From Prolixibacteraceae bacterium (GTDB lineage Bacteria; Bacteroidota; Bacteroidia; Bacteroidales; Prolixibacteraceae): a stretch of 64,000 nucleotides of DNA. The notes under the pieces were generated by a model. The model was not told the DNA's origin. It was given only the letters and a program-made list of their open reading frames with translations, and searched no databases. Position numbers and translations under genes: made by a program. Of the stretch, positions 40,264-48,713 are shown one piece after another (positions within the stretch are counted from its first letter, which is position 1; every line of letters begins with the position of its first letter). Where the stretch lies: the NCBI GenBank assembly GCA_003506435.1, contig DOAQ01000006.1:1-64000 (forward strand), read 5' to 3'.

Positions 40264-40493
40264 AATTCAATCACTTTTTTAATCCTGTAATTCAGTGTTT
40301 CGCGGGCGATGCCTCCAATTATGTATTCAGGATAAAAACCCTGTTTTACAGTTTCCAGATCAATTTGGCGACCTATCCAAATCTGACGGTGATACGGGTG
40401 GCAATCGACTACCTTACCGTTGCTGTCGAGGTCAAGGAATGTGAAGTTTCCGAAGTCCTCGAATTTGATGCGTATTTTTGCTTGCTTTTCCAT
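40260..40493 (-). CDS. Small paralog protein B
   Basis: 77 residues with RIKFEDFGNFTFLDLDSNGK and VVDCHPYHRQIWIG, the tandem paralog of protein A. Start at ATG 40493, 1 bp after the MuB-like gene; a longer frame to 40553 overlaps that gene and is less likely. Function unknown. Confidence 0.68.
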   Translation of the reverse strand: MEKQAKIRIKFEDFGNFTFLDLDSNGKVVDCHPYHRQIWIGRQIDLETVKQGFYPEYIIGGIARETLNYRIKKVIEL

Positions 40494-40494
40494 G

Positions 40495-41403
40495 TTAATC
40501 TTCATTTTCAGAATTGAGAATAAGAAGCGATTCGGCGCGGCGCAACCCGCCAATAAACACGTTATCGTTTGCCAGACACTGGTTTACAATTTTTCGTATT
40601 TTATCGGGCGGACAATTATTAGCGTTCAGCGTGTCGGTAATCAGCTTTCGGTAGAATTGATTGCGCTGCACCCTGTCTTTCGGTACTATGGTGGTAAACT
40701 TTTCGCTGTACCGGCTAAAAATTTCGGCATAACCAACCTTTTTCCCCGATATACCGCGTTCAATCTTCGCACGAAGGCCATCGGCGCCGATCATATACCA
40801 GCCACAATACCCTTCGGTGGCATTCCATAGTTCTTTCAGTTCGAGAAATGCGTTGTATTCGAGGTCGCCCGCCTCGTCAATGATTAAAATCGGCCTGGTA
40901 AGCGACTGTAAATGAAATTTAATGCGGGTTTTTACGTCTGAAAAACGCCCCAAAGCATCGGCGCCAACTGTTTTGGCCAGCAGTTTAATGAACTGCATTT
41001 TAGTTTTTCCCTGCGAGGCGTCAACATAAAAGCAGTTTTTCAATGTCCGGCTGAGGTAGCGGGCCGTGTAGGTTTTACCGATCCCGCAATCATCGACACA
41101 TATCCGGGCTTTCGAGAATGTTTTACAGAAAATAATGTCTTCCTCAATGATGTCGAAAACATCCGTCCGCGCAGTTGCCCACTCGCGTTCATCGAGCGTA
41201 ATACCCAAATTTTGCCCAATAATCAGCCATTTTGTTGGCGAAAGCAGGTTGTCGCGTTCACCATTAAAAAGGCGGGTAAATATTGCTGCCGACATGCCGT
41301 GCATACGCGAAAACTGAGCGTTCGACCCGTCAAAGTTCATACGTTGCTCAATCAACCTGCTCGCAACTGTTTCCCTGAATTCATTTGTTAAAGTAATAGC
41401 CAT
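40495..41403 (-). CDS. MuB-like transposition ATPase
   Basis: 302 residues. An N-terminal HTH-like region (NAQFSRMHGMSAAIFTRLF) is followed by an AAA+ module: Walker A DDCGIGKTYTAR (near 103-114), Walker B PILIIDEAGDL (near 170-180). MuB delivers target DNA and stimulates MuA; it also mediates target immunity. It directly follows the transposase gene (15-bp gap), as in Mu. Confidence 0.9.
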   Translation of the reverse strand: MAITLTNEFRETVASRLIEQRMNFDGSNAQFSRMHGMSAAIFTRLFNGERDNLLSPTKWLIIGQNLGITLDEREWATARTDVFDIIEEDIIFCKTFSKARICVDDCGIGKTYTARYLSRTLKNCFYVDASQGKTKMQFIKLLAKTVGADALGRFSDVKTRIKFHLQSLTRPILIIDEAGDLEYNAFLELKELWNATEGYCGWYMIGADGLRAKIERGISGKKVGYAEIFSRYSEKFTTIVPKDRVQRNQFYRKLITDTLNANNCPPDKIRKIVNQCLANDNVFIGGLRRAESLLILNSENED

Positions 41404-41418
41404 AGGTGTAATTTTAAA

Positions 41419-43494
41419 TTAATATCTATCCTTTAAAGTGCGTTTATAAGTCATTTCAATGTTATTGAAGTCGTCGTCAGGCTCGTCCATTACCTCTACC
41501 GGCTCAATGCGCTCTGCAACCGGTTTGCGAAGGCCGGGGATTTGAAAATCGTTCGCAATTGTACGAGGCCGGTTGTTTATCACGGTAACTTTCTCAATGC
41601 TGCGCTTCCGGCTGTTAATAAATCCTTCAACCGATGCCACGTATTTACTCATTGCTTCGCGGTTGGCCCGATCTTCGTCTGTTTGCTCGAAAGTTGCACG
41701 CGAATAGGTGGGTTTTGCCACCGCTTCGCACACATATTGATCGGTTCCGGCGATGTAAACCAGCGCTTTCAGTATTTTACTGTCGTTTCCGTCAAGCCAA
41801 TACACGTCTATATCCTTGCCTTCAATAAGTTCCATCAATGGAATAAGCCGGTCTGAATAAGCCGGTTTACTGTCGATTCCTAATACAAAAAGCTGGTTTT
41901 GCAGGCGGATTTGCCCCACGTTGCACGATGTTTCTGTCTTATACCCGATATGTGGAAGAATAGCCCGCCAGTTGGTAAGCCGGGTATCGGGATGCTGGTT
42001 GTCGAGGAAGTACTTCCACCGGGAAACGCCTTTATGTTTCGAGTGTTCCATATTGTTCCAGGTGACAATGTCATCTAAACAGCCGTCAATAATATGTTCG
42101 TATGGAACCAGCGGAACCGGCGCCGAACTGGCCTGGTTCGGTTCCGACACGGCAAACGGGCGGGCAATCCAACCTACCCGGCTCTTCTCAATACCATAAC
42201 GAAGCTGACGATAATAGGCCTCTATTCGTTTCCCGCGTGCATTGTTCGCCTCGATGCGCACCTTTGCAAACATGGCCCCATCCTGAAGAAATGAGTTTAC
42301 AAATTTTGAGTTCAAACTCATTTCGCCTTCGAGTTCGAGCGGAAGGTTGATTCCCCACATCGAATAGTTACGCACAAGTTGCCGGTAAAAGTCATCAATA
42401 ATCCCCTCCTTTGTTGTGCCATACACCCAGCAGGTAATCGCTTCCGAACCAAGGTCAATAGCATTATAGAACCATGCACGCTTCCCGTCTGCGTATTCAA
42501 ACGGAGGCTGACGGTCATCGATTGAAATAATACTTCCGGCATATTTGGGCTGTTCTAACGTGTGATATAGTTTAAATTTCGACATTAATACCTGGCGGTT
42601 GCCGCTTCTTATGGCATGTGTCCCGGCTTTGTTTACCCATTTAGCCAGGTAATTTGTAATGGTGGCATTAGATAATTTAGGATAATCGGCAGGGTTGTAC
42701 ATTTCGCCGGTGGCGTTATTAATTACATCCACATAACCATCGATAAAACCATCGTAACGGCGCGACACTTCGGTAGCGGTTGGTTTTTCATGAACATCAG
42801 CAAAAAGGTTATTCAATAACTCAATTTCGTCACTGAATACCTTTCGTGCCGATTTATTACACCAATTGCCATGTATGATGGACTGGTAGCCCTCGTTTTT
42901 ATACTCCCTTAATTTTCGACGCAATGCTGCTGAATTTGATGGCAGTGTATGAGCCTGAATATCTTTAAAGTTGTCGCATTCAGCAGCGCATATATCCCAG
43001 ACAGTTGTTTTGTTGCCATTTTTCACCATTGAATTTGGTGTCCCCCTCATTCCAATAACTGTACTTTTCTGCTTTCTATATAATAAATCAAGTGTGTTTA
43101 AAACCGAAGCATTCAGAGTATATTCTTCGATCTTATGATCTTCGTTAATCCTTGATCCGTCCGAAAATTTATAAGTTAAATAAAAATCATAAGCCCTTGT
43201 ATCACGAATGAAATGCCTTACAAAACGGCCTTCTGTTGTACGTTTTGCCGGTTCGCCAAACCGGTCAATCAACGCGCGCTGCCATTGCGGCGGTAATGAC
43301 AACCATGTCACGAGCAACGGTGTGTTTGGCCCCTGCGCCCGCAGCCGGCATATTTTTCCTGATTTAATGCGATGCCGCAACCCACGATCACCGATCAGAC
43401 AAAGACTATCTTCGTGCTGGTTGCGGCCTTCAAACAAAAAGGCGGCCTGTACTCCAAGCTGATCGTTATGATATTCGTAAGGGTTGCTGCTCAT
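41419..43494 (-). CDS. MuA-like DDE transposase
   Basis: 691 residues. N-terminal DNA-binding part (residues 1-300), then an RNase-H-like core with candidate DDE residues: Asp in GSIISIDDRQPP (near 340), a second acid in the ELEGEMSLNSKF segment (near 410), and Glu in KRIEAYYRQLRYGIEKSR (near 445). A beta-barrel follows (TSCNVGQIRLQNQLFVLGI), then a basic C-terminal tail to contact MuB. It catalyses strand transfer for integration and replicative transposition. First large gene of the early operon. Confidence 0.93.
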   Translation of the reverse strand: MSSNPYEYHNDQLGVQAAFLFEGRNQHEDSLCLIGDRGLRHRIKSGKICRLRAQGPNTPLLVTWLSLPPQWQRALIDRFGEPAKRTTEGRFVRHFIRDTRAYDFYLTYKFSDGSRINEDHKIEEYTLNASVLNTLDLLYRKQKSTVIGMRGTPNSMVKNGNKTTVWDICAAECDNFKDIQAHTLPSNSAALRRKLREYKNEGYQSIIHGNWCNKSARKVFSDEIELLNNLFADVHEKPTATEVSRRYDGFIDGYVDVINNATGEMYNPADYPKLSNATITNYLAKWVNKAGTHAIRSGNRQVLMSKFKLYHTLEQPKYAGSIISIDDRQPPFEYADGKRAWFYNAIDLGSEAITCWVYGTTKEGIIDDFYRQLVRNYSMWGINLPLELEGEMSLNSKFVNSFLQDGAMFAKVRIEANNARGKRIEAYYRQLRYGIEKSRVGWIARPFAVSEPNQASSAPVPLVPYEHIIDGCLDDIVTWNNMEHSKHKGVSRWKYFLDNQHPDTRLTNWRAILPHIGYKTETSCNVGQIRLQNQLFVLGIDSKPAYSDRLIPLMELIEGKDIDVYWLDGNDSKILKALVYIAGTDQYVCEAVAKPTYSRATFEQTDEDRANREAMSKYVASVEGFINSRKRSIEKVTVINNRPRTIANDFQIPGLRKPVAERIEPVEVMDEPDDDFNNIEMTYKRTLKDRY

Positions 43495-43594
43495 TTTTTC
43501 ACTGTTGGTTCCCGGGGCCCGATTCGGTCGGGCAGCATCGCGCCATTTCCCGGGAATTGATTAACTTTATGTCGCCAAACAAAAATTAATTGCT

Positions 43595-43912
43595 ATGAAG
43601 AGATATAATCTTAAATGCAGGATAGTTATTTCGTCGCACTCGAAGGAATTGAACGAAGTGGCAATCGGATTTCTGTTAAAACATGCAGAAATGATACAAA
43701 TAGCGACTCAGTTAAAGAGAAGCGTAACATTACCTTTCGAAGAAGAAGATCAAAGTTTTGCTGACGTTGTTTTTTATGAGAAAAAAGGATTGTCGCTATT
43801 TTCAAAAAGGGCATTATACAACCAAATAAAAGGAGCCGCCTACTTAATTTCAGTTTCAGGTTTTTATAACATGGCTTTACCACAACAACATCCATACAAG
43901 GTTGTTGTTTAA
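43595..43912 (+). CDS. Small plus-strand protein opposite the early operon, unknown
   Basis: 105 residues (RIVISSHSKELNEVAIGFLL, then PFEEEDQSFADVVFYEKKGL, SLFSKRALYNQIKGAAYLIS). Its composition looks more protein-like than that of the antisense minus-strand frame over the same bases. It ends inside the gene at 43626-44087. There is no known match. Possibly a small independently expressed regulator of the lysogen. Confidence 0.55.
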   Translation: MKRYNLKCRIVISSHSKELNEVAIGFLLKHAEMIQIATQLKRSVTLPFEEEDQSFADVVFYEKKGLSLFSKRALYNQIKGAAYLISVSGFYNMALPQQHPYKVVV

Positions 43913-44087
43913 CTTCATCGTCGCAAACAAGCGCGGCAATCATTATCACGCAGCACGAGGCGGTAACTGCGTGCCATGGGGCATTAAAAAACAATACACC
44001 AATCAGGGAACCTACCCCGATAAGGCCGAACACGGCCATAAAAATCCGGTTAGCTGTTTTCATTTTTATATCATTTTTAATTTTCAT
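43626..44087 (-). CDS. Small membrane protein of the early operon (C-terminal extent doubtful)
   Basis: Up to 153 residues. The first 58 contain a clear two-helix membrane segment (RIFMAVFGLIGVGSLIGVLF, APWHAVTASCCVIMIAALVC) and look genuine. The remainder is basic/hydrophobic sequence that lies opposite the plus-strand ORF 43595-43912 and may be spurious. An alternative start is 44063. Function unknown, maybe exclusion or lysis control. Confidence 0.5.
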   Translation of the reverse strand: MKIKNDIKMKTANRIFMAVFGLIGVGSLIGVLFFNAPWHAVTASCCVIMIAALVCDDEVKQQPCMDVVVVKPCYKNLKLKLSRRLLLFGCIMPFLKIATILFSHKKQRQQNFDLLLRKVMLRFSLTESLFVSFLHVLTEIRLPLRSIPSSATK

Positions 44088-44123
44088 TAACTTTGGAAGT
44101 GTTTCACTTTAATATTAAGCAGC

Positions 44124-44267
44124 ATGGATGAAGTAAAATTTAATTGGCTCATTTTGCACCTTCGCTATACACAGGCTCTTTGTGAGATAATCCTTGAAAA
44201 CTTGCCCGACAAGGATAAAAAGGAACTGATGAAAAAAGTGCATGAGCGTGTTAAAGAGATCGATTGA
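44124..44267 (+). CDS. Very small plus-strand protein
   Basis: 47 residues, helical, ending PDKDKKELMKKVHERVKEID. It ends within the last codons of the convergent gene 44251-44547. Good initiation context (an A-rich leader) and natural composition suggest it is real, but it is short. Confidence 0.45.
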   Translation: MDEVKFNWLILHLRYTQALCEIILENLPDKDKKELMKKVHERVKEID

Positions 44268-44547
44268 CCTGGGATTTTGAATCCCCGTCACTATTTTTAG
44301 ACAACATGTTTTTAAGGTTTTTGCGATGAATGTCCGAAACCTTATCTAATACCTTTTTGCCTTTAGGTGTTAGTTTTGCATATATCGGAACGCTACCACA
44401 CCAATCATCGTATGGTTGTTTTACTAATTCTATATAGCCATCCTTAACGGCCATTTGGCAACCTTCGCCGTTATCGTTGATCCAGCCCCAATCAATTTTC
44501 ATCTCATAGCACTGTACCATCTGTAAACATTCAATCAGGTTTTTCAT
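44251..44547 (-). CDS. Small early protein, unknown
   Basis: 98 residues (MKIDWGWINDNGEGCQMAVK, then VPIYAKLTPKGKKVLDKV). It resembles a winged-helix-like module common in small phage proteins. The start overlaps the end of the HTH protein upstream by 17 bp. No assignment. Confidence 0.62.
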   Translation of the reverse strand: MKNLIECLQMVQCYEMKIDWGWINDNGEGCQMAVKDGYIELVKQPYDDWCGSVPIYAKLTPKGKKVLDKVSDIHRKNLKNMLSKNSDGDSKSQVNRSL

Positions 44548-44743
44548 TTTCTGTGTGTTTTTGGTTAAAAAATTCGATTATTTCGTTGGCAACCTGTAAA
44601 ACAGCAGGGTTCATGGTCCTGTACCCGTTTATCATCTGTTTTACCGTGCCAGGGGTGTATTTTCCGTCTATTTTTTCGCTGATCAATTTGCTCCACCCAC
44701 GGGGCAGTTTTCTTTTTAGTTCTTCAAAATTTTGCTTTTGCAT
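44531..44743 (-). CDS. Ner-like HTH regulator, first gene of the early operon
   Basis: 70 residues with an HTH region (KLISEKIDGKYTPGTVKQMI, NGYRTMNPAVLQVANEI). It is transcribed divergently from the repressor across a 61-bp gap, the arrangement of Mu c and ner. It is predicted to be an early negative regulator. The NGYR motif is also in the 35252-35506 protein. Confidence 0.72.
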   Translation of the reverse strand: MQKQNFEELKRKLPRGWSKLISEKIDGKYTPGTVKQMINGYRTMNPAVLQVANEIIEFFNQKHTENEKPD

Positions 44744-44804
44744 ATCAAATTACATTACCTTTGTTCCTGAATATGATAACAAAGTACAGAATTTTCTGAA
44801 TAAC
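44744..44804. promoter_or_regulatory. Divergent repressor/early-operon promoter region with dyad operator candidate
   Basis: A 61-bp gap between the Ner-like gene and the repressor gene. The dyad CAGAATTTTCTG sits at 44787-44798, and an exact second copy occurs within the repressor gene at 44989-45000. TTCCTGAATA and TTCTGAATA also recur here. These are candidate repressor or Ner binding sites. Confidence 0.55.
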
Positions 44805-45242
44805 ATGCAAGAAAAAAGCAAAATAAATACAGATATTTCTGAAAGAATTTCAATAGTCATTGAATATCTTAATCTTACACCGAATTCTTTTGCAAAAAAA
44901 CTTGGATATGAAAGGTCTCAGACATTGTATGATATTATAAATCAAAAATCAGCCCCGAGTTTTGACTTTTTTTATAAATTCTGCAATTCAGAATTTTCTG
45001 CATTAATAAATACTGAGTGGCTTATTTCCGGGAACGGCAATTATAAAAAAGAAGAAAGGCAATTAGTCGCTTTACCGAAGGATAATACAAAAGAATTAGA
45101 AATGATCCGCGACCTTGCCGCCGAAAATGCTTTATTAAAAAAGGAAAATGAGGAATTAAAACTACGGGGGCGAGTACATTCATACAGACATGATAATCTT
45201 GTTGCGGAGCCTGAACTAAAACAATCCGCCCCAAACAAATAA
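44805..45242 (+). CDS. Phage repressor (HTH plus C-terminal coiled coil)
   Basis: 145 residues. An N-terminal HTH (ISIVIEYLNLTPNSFAKKLG, YERSQTLYDI) is followed by a short linker and a coiled-coil tail (ELEMIRDLAAENALLKKENE, ELKLRG). Plus strand, opposite the whole early operon, and last gene before the prophage right end. It matches the position of the Mu c repressor. The coiled coil probably serves oligomerisation. Start at 44805; the longer frame runs back into the Ner gene region. Confidence 0.82.
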   Translation: MQEKSKINTDISERISIVIEYLNLTPNSFAKKLGYERSQTLYDIINQKSAPSFDFFYKFCNSEFSALINTEWLISGNGNYKKEERQLVALPKDNTKELEMIRDLAAENALLKKENEELKLRGRVHSYRHDNLVAEPELKQSAPNK

Positions 45243-45803
45243 CACACGCACATATTCCACCTGTTTGCTAAATTCTTGGTTTTTGCAATTATTTAAATAT
45301 CAGTGTTTTATATTTATTTAATTACTTATGTTCCATAAAATAAAGGTAGGTGAATTACTGTTTTAATCCTTTAAAGTTATATACATAAAACATTATACGT
45401 TATTTTTTGGCGCTGTTTTATAACCTGTTTTTGTCCCCTGTTTGTCCCCTGTTTGTTCCCCTGTTATAATTTTAGGCAAAAAAAGGCAAAAAGCCGGGTA
45501 TTGCACAGGGTAAGTTACTGGTAATAAGTTTGTGTTTTTTGGGGCAGTTATGGTGGGTTTGTTGCAGGCCCATATATAGGCAGAACAGGCCATTTTTAGG
45601 GGTTTTGCTGGTTTTTACGGTATATTATGCACCCCAATTAAAGCAAACAAAAAAAACGCCCGTTTTTAGCGTCGGGAATTAAAGCAGAATTAAAGTAACT
45701 TTAAACTCTGAGTACAAAATGTTTTTTGCGTCGAACTACATAACTACAAACAAATCAAACACATGCATTATTTTACTTTTTACAATTTGTTTTATGGCCC
45801 CTA
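45243..45803. other. Prophage right end: regulatory repeats and transposase sites, no gene
   Basis: A 561-bp non-coding end. Contents: three tandem TTTGTCCCCTG units at 45430-45463 (third unit 12 bp); three AATTAAAG[CT]A units at 45636-45645, 45677-45686 and 45688-45697; a GTACAAAATG site at 45712-45721 that resembles the left-end repeat in reverse; and the terminal 22 bp (45782-45803), which on the minus strand reads TAGGGGCCAT then AAAACAAATTGT, paralleling the left end. These look like transposase, enhancer or repressor sites as in the Mu attL-operator region. Confidence 0.6.
45430..45463. repeat. Three tandem TTTGTCCCCTG units
   Basis: Units at 45430-45440, 45441-45451 and 45452-45463 (the last has one extra T). 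A related TTTGCCCCTG occurs in the structured elements at 8617-8712 and 33156-33296. They may bind a phage regulator. Inference only. Confidence 0.65.
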
Positions 45804-46904
45804 GATAGCTACCTTCTGGAGCAGAAAAATATTCCTTCGTTCTGGCTTTCTACTTTTGACGAAGTTGTTAAATTCCTTAAAAAGAATGTTCGGAAAGGTC
45901 ATTTAGAGGTAATTGGAACTTCAGCAGGCGGTAGGCCAATTTATGCCGTGGAATATGGACTACCTCGCCAGGGAAAAGGCACAACAACATTCTCCGGCTC
46001 TCTTGGTTTCGGTGATGTGCGTGCATATCGGGGACCCGACCATAAAAAAATAGTTTACCTTGGCATGGCAGGAGTTCATGGAGCTGAGTTTGAGGGTATT
46101 GTTGGGATGGTCAATCTCATTTCTGTGATTGAAACCGGAAAAGATTTGCGAGGCAAAGAGTGGTCTGAGATCTCCGCTGTTGCGGCTCAACTTGACCGTT
46201 TAATTTTGATCCCAATCGTGAATCCTGATGGCAGGATTCGCGTTCCTTTGCGCATGGAAGAGTATCGGGGAACCGATCACACAGTTGCTGAGTACCTCAA
46301 TACGGGTGGCAAACCGGACGGAACGATTACTGGTTGGCCCCAGGTTAAAGAATTCATACCTTTTGACTTTACAAGTGGAAATTTTCCAGGTGGTTATCCC
46401 AATGATGCAGGTATAAACATCCAGCACGATGATTTTTTTGGCAAGCGTCAACCGGAGACACAGGCATTGTTCAATCTCACTGAACGGGAGCGCCCCGATC
46501 TCATCCTGAACATGCATACGGGAGCTACCTATATGATCATCCATCGTCCTTTTATAGAGCCTGCTCTGAATCCTGCTTTGGAGCAACTCTTCAGATGTGT
46601 TCAAACAGGTCTGGCACTTCATGGCTTACAGAATACAAATGATCCAAAAATTGAAGGCGATCCGGGTCGGGCTCCTTTGAGTGTATTCAATCTTGATGGC
46701 GCGCTGAATTTACACTGCGGTGCATTGAGTGTGGTGGTTGAATCGCCCTGCCACGGCTATTCAATGAAAAATAGCAATGGAGATGCTGCGATGCATACTC
46801 CGGAAATGCTCTTAGACGCACAGCTTATCTGTCATCAGGAGGCGATGAAGTTTTTGGTGGAAACAGGTGGACGCTCTGGGTGGACTCCAGGACGTAAACC
46901 TTAA
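45804..46904 (+). pseudogene. M14 carboxypeptidase gene, 3' fragment (catalytic domain)
   Basis: 365 codons from 45807 lacking a start; the first in-frame ATG is at 45948. It contains the M14 zinc site HGAE (in GVHGAEFEGIV) and a later zinc His in LILNMHTG, plus NPDGR and a catalytic Glu in VVVESPCHGY. Together with 7584-7722 it forms a 411-residue secreted carboxypeptidase. As it stands the enzyme is likely inactive, because the signal peptide and N-terminus are separated by the prophage. The split is precise, and excision would restore it. Confidence 0.85.
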
Positions 46905-46991
46905 ATTCAAACATGTCAGAGTAAACGCTTGCTTATCGTTAGTCTATCAAATATTGATTCGACAACCTTTGCATTTATTTAAAATATCATC

Positions 46992-48530
46992 ATGAAATAC
47001 GACCGGAGAAATTTTTTAAAAGGAATGGCGGCAGTCCCTTTTCTGGGTTATTTTACTTTTGGGTTTAAGGATAATATTACCAAAGAATTAGATAGAAAAA
47101 GTACAGATTACCTTAAAACGCTAAAAATAGAACATCTTAAAGCGCCGGAAGGAAAACTGTTGCCACCAACAGGAAATAGCAGTAATCTAATAAGGATTGG
47201 TTTGGTAGGTAATGGCTGGCGAGGCGATCAATTATTGAGATCACTTGGTTTTGTTTCCTCTAAAATTATTGAAGAGAATACCTTCAATGGAAAATATTCA
47301 AAATCAATTCAGGATTTATTAGATCAGGAAGATTTATATGTTGAATTTGCAGGGGTTTGCGATACATTCGAAATCCATGCGCAACGCGGATTTGAGATTT
47401 CAAAAAATGACATTCGTCCCGGAGGTGGAAAAGGAAAAACAAAACCGGCAAAAATATTTCCTACCTATAGGGAAATGATAGCAAGTGATGAAATTGATGC
47501 AATTATTATTGCCACTCCTGACCATACGCATGCCCAGATTGCAATAGCCGCAGCTAAAGCAGGTAAACATATCTACCTCGAAAAGCCCATGACCCATAGC
47601 ATCGAAGAAGCCGTTGAATTAAAGAATACAATCAAATCTACTGGTGTTGTTTTCCAACTGGGGCATGAAAACCGCCAACAAATGAGCTTGAAAATGGCTC
47701 AGGAAATGTACCAAAAAGGTGTGCTGGGCGATGTTTCCATGGTTCAGACCTATACCAACAGGAATGGTCTTGATGGTGCGTGGATAAGGACGAGAAAATT
47801 CGATCATTTAGGAAATCCAGACAATATAAACTGGAAAGAATTTTTGGCTGGTGCGCCCTGGACCGAATTTGACCCCAAAAAGTATTTTAACTGGCAGCGC
47901 TACAGCGATTATGGAACCAGTATTACAGGAAACGACTTTTCGCATAAATATGATTGTGTGAACCAGGTTTTAAGACTTGGTATCCCTGAAAATGTGATAG
48001 CCATGGCCGGCCAGTATTATTACAAAAACCATGGCGATATGCCCGATGTGGTCAACGCAATATTTAGCTATCCGGAAAGGGGACTAACTATGACTTATGA
48101 TGGCACATTGAAAAGTGGGATATATCGGCAATCACATATATTGGGTTCCGAAGCATCATTGGATATTGACAATTCGATCATGTTGTATAAGGATAGCAAT
48201 TCGGAGCGATATAAAGATATTCACGTTGACTCCGACAACCCACTGTATTATTACGCGCCGAAAACCGATATTGACGCTGTCTCAAGTGCAACCTCTAAAA
48301 CTTATATGAAAGGTGGCTATGGTCCTACCTTCATTGATGGCAAAGTGATTGATGCGACCTTTCTGCACTTAAAAGAATGGATAGACGCTATCCGTGGACA
48401 AGGGAAGACAAGTTGTGACATTGAAGCGGGTTTTGAAGAAGCAGTAACTTTTAATCTTGCAAATCTTGCCTATCAGCACAAAAAACCGGTAACATGGGAC
48501 AAACTCAATGAAAAAGCAATAATTGGGTGA
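46992..48530 (+). CDS. Gfo/Idh/MocA-family oxidoreductase
   Basis: 512 residues. A twin-arginine-like N-terminal signal (DRRNFLKGMAAVPFLGYFTF) suggests export. A Rossmann fold follows (IRIGLVGNGWRGDQLLRSLG), then ATPDHTHAQIAIAAAKAGKH and the family signature EKPMTHSIEEAVEL. It probably oxidises or epimerises a sugar or sugar-like substrate using a nicotinamide cofactor. It is located beside the M14 gene in the host locus. Confidence 0.88.
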   Translation: MKYDRRNFLKGMAAVPFLGYFTFGFKDNITKELDRKSTDYLKTLKIEHLKAPEGKLLPPTGNSSNLIRIGLVGNGWRGDQLLRSLGFVSSKIIEENTFNGKYSKSIQDLLDQEDLYVEFAGVCDTFEIHAQRGFEISKNDIRPGGGKGKTKPAKIFPTYREMIASDEIDAIIIATPDHTHAQIAIAAAKAGKHIYLEKPMTHSIEEAVELKNTIKSTGVVFQLGHENRQQMSLKMAQEMYQKGVLGDVSMVQTYTNRNGLDGAWIRTRKFDHLGNPDNINWKEFLAGAPWTEFDPKKYFNWQRYSDYGTSITGNDFSHKYDCVNQVLRLGIPENVIAMAGQYYYKNHGDMPDVVNAIFSYPERGLTMTYDGTLKSGIYRQSHILGSEASLDIDNSIMLYKDSNSERYKDIHVDSDNPLYYYAPKTDIDAVSSATSKTYMKGGYGPTFIDGKVIDATFLHLKEWIDAIRGQGKTSCDIEAGFEEAVTFNLANLAYQHKKPVTWDKLNEKAIIG

Positions 48531-48713
48531 AAATAAAAATCTAACGGTATTGGATAAGTGAATATCTTTTCAATCATAATGAATGAAGTTCACTATGTAT
48601 TGTCTGGAAAGAACGTGTAATGAACTTTTTAGAAAAATGCATAAGAACATGTTGAATTCTTAGTTGAAGGGATATGTATTAATTTTTAAAATAGAAAATC
48701 TATAAAATTAGAA

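Larger units (their letters stand above)
7723..45803. mobile_element. Complete Mu-type transposable prophage carrying a diversity-generating retroelement
   Basis: A 38.1-kb element bounded by GATA repeats inside a split M14 peptidase gene. It holds a MuA-like transposase, a MuB-like ATPase, a repressor, Mu gp28/29/30/36-type head genes, protease/scaffold, capsid, lysis, tape measure and tail tip genes. Both ends begin with TA, followed 10 bp in by a related 12-bp site (9 of 12 identical). The absence of tail sheath and contractile baseplate genes suggests a siphovirus-like virion. There is no tyrosine or serine integrase, which agrees with transposition as the integration route. The dam-like gene sits at the end distal to the repressor, the position of mom in Mu. 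Confidence 0.88.

Noticed and set aside
45393..45593. 66-residue minus-strand ORF in the prophage end
   Set aside because: Overlaps the tandem TTTGTCCCCTG repeats; its Thr/Gly/Lys repeats come from these units.
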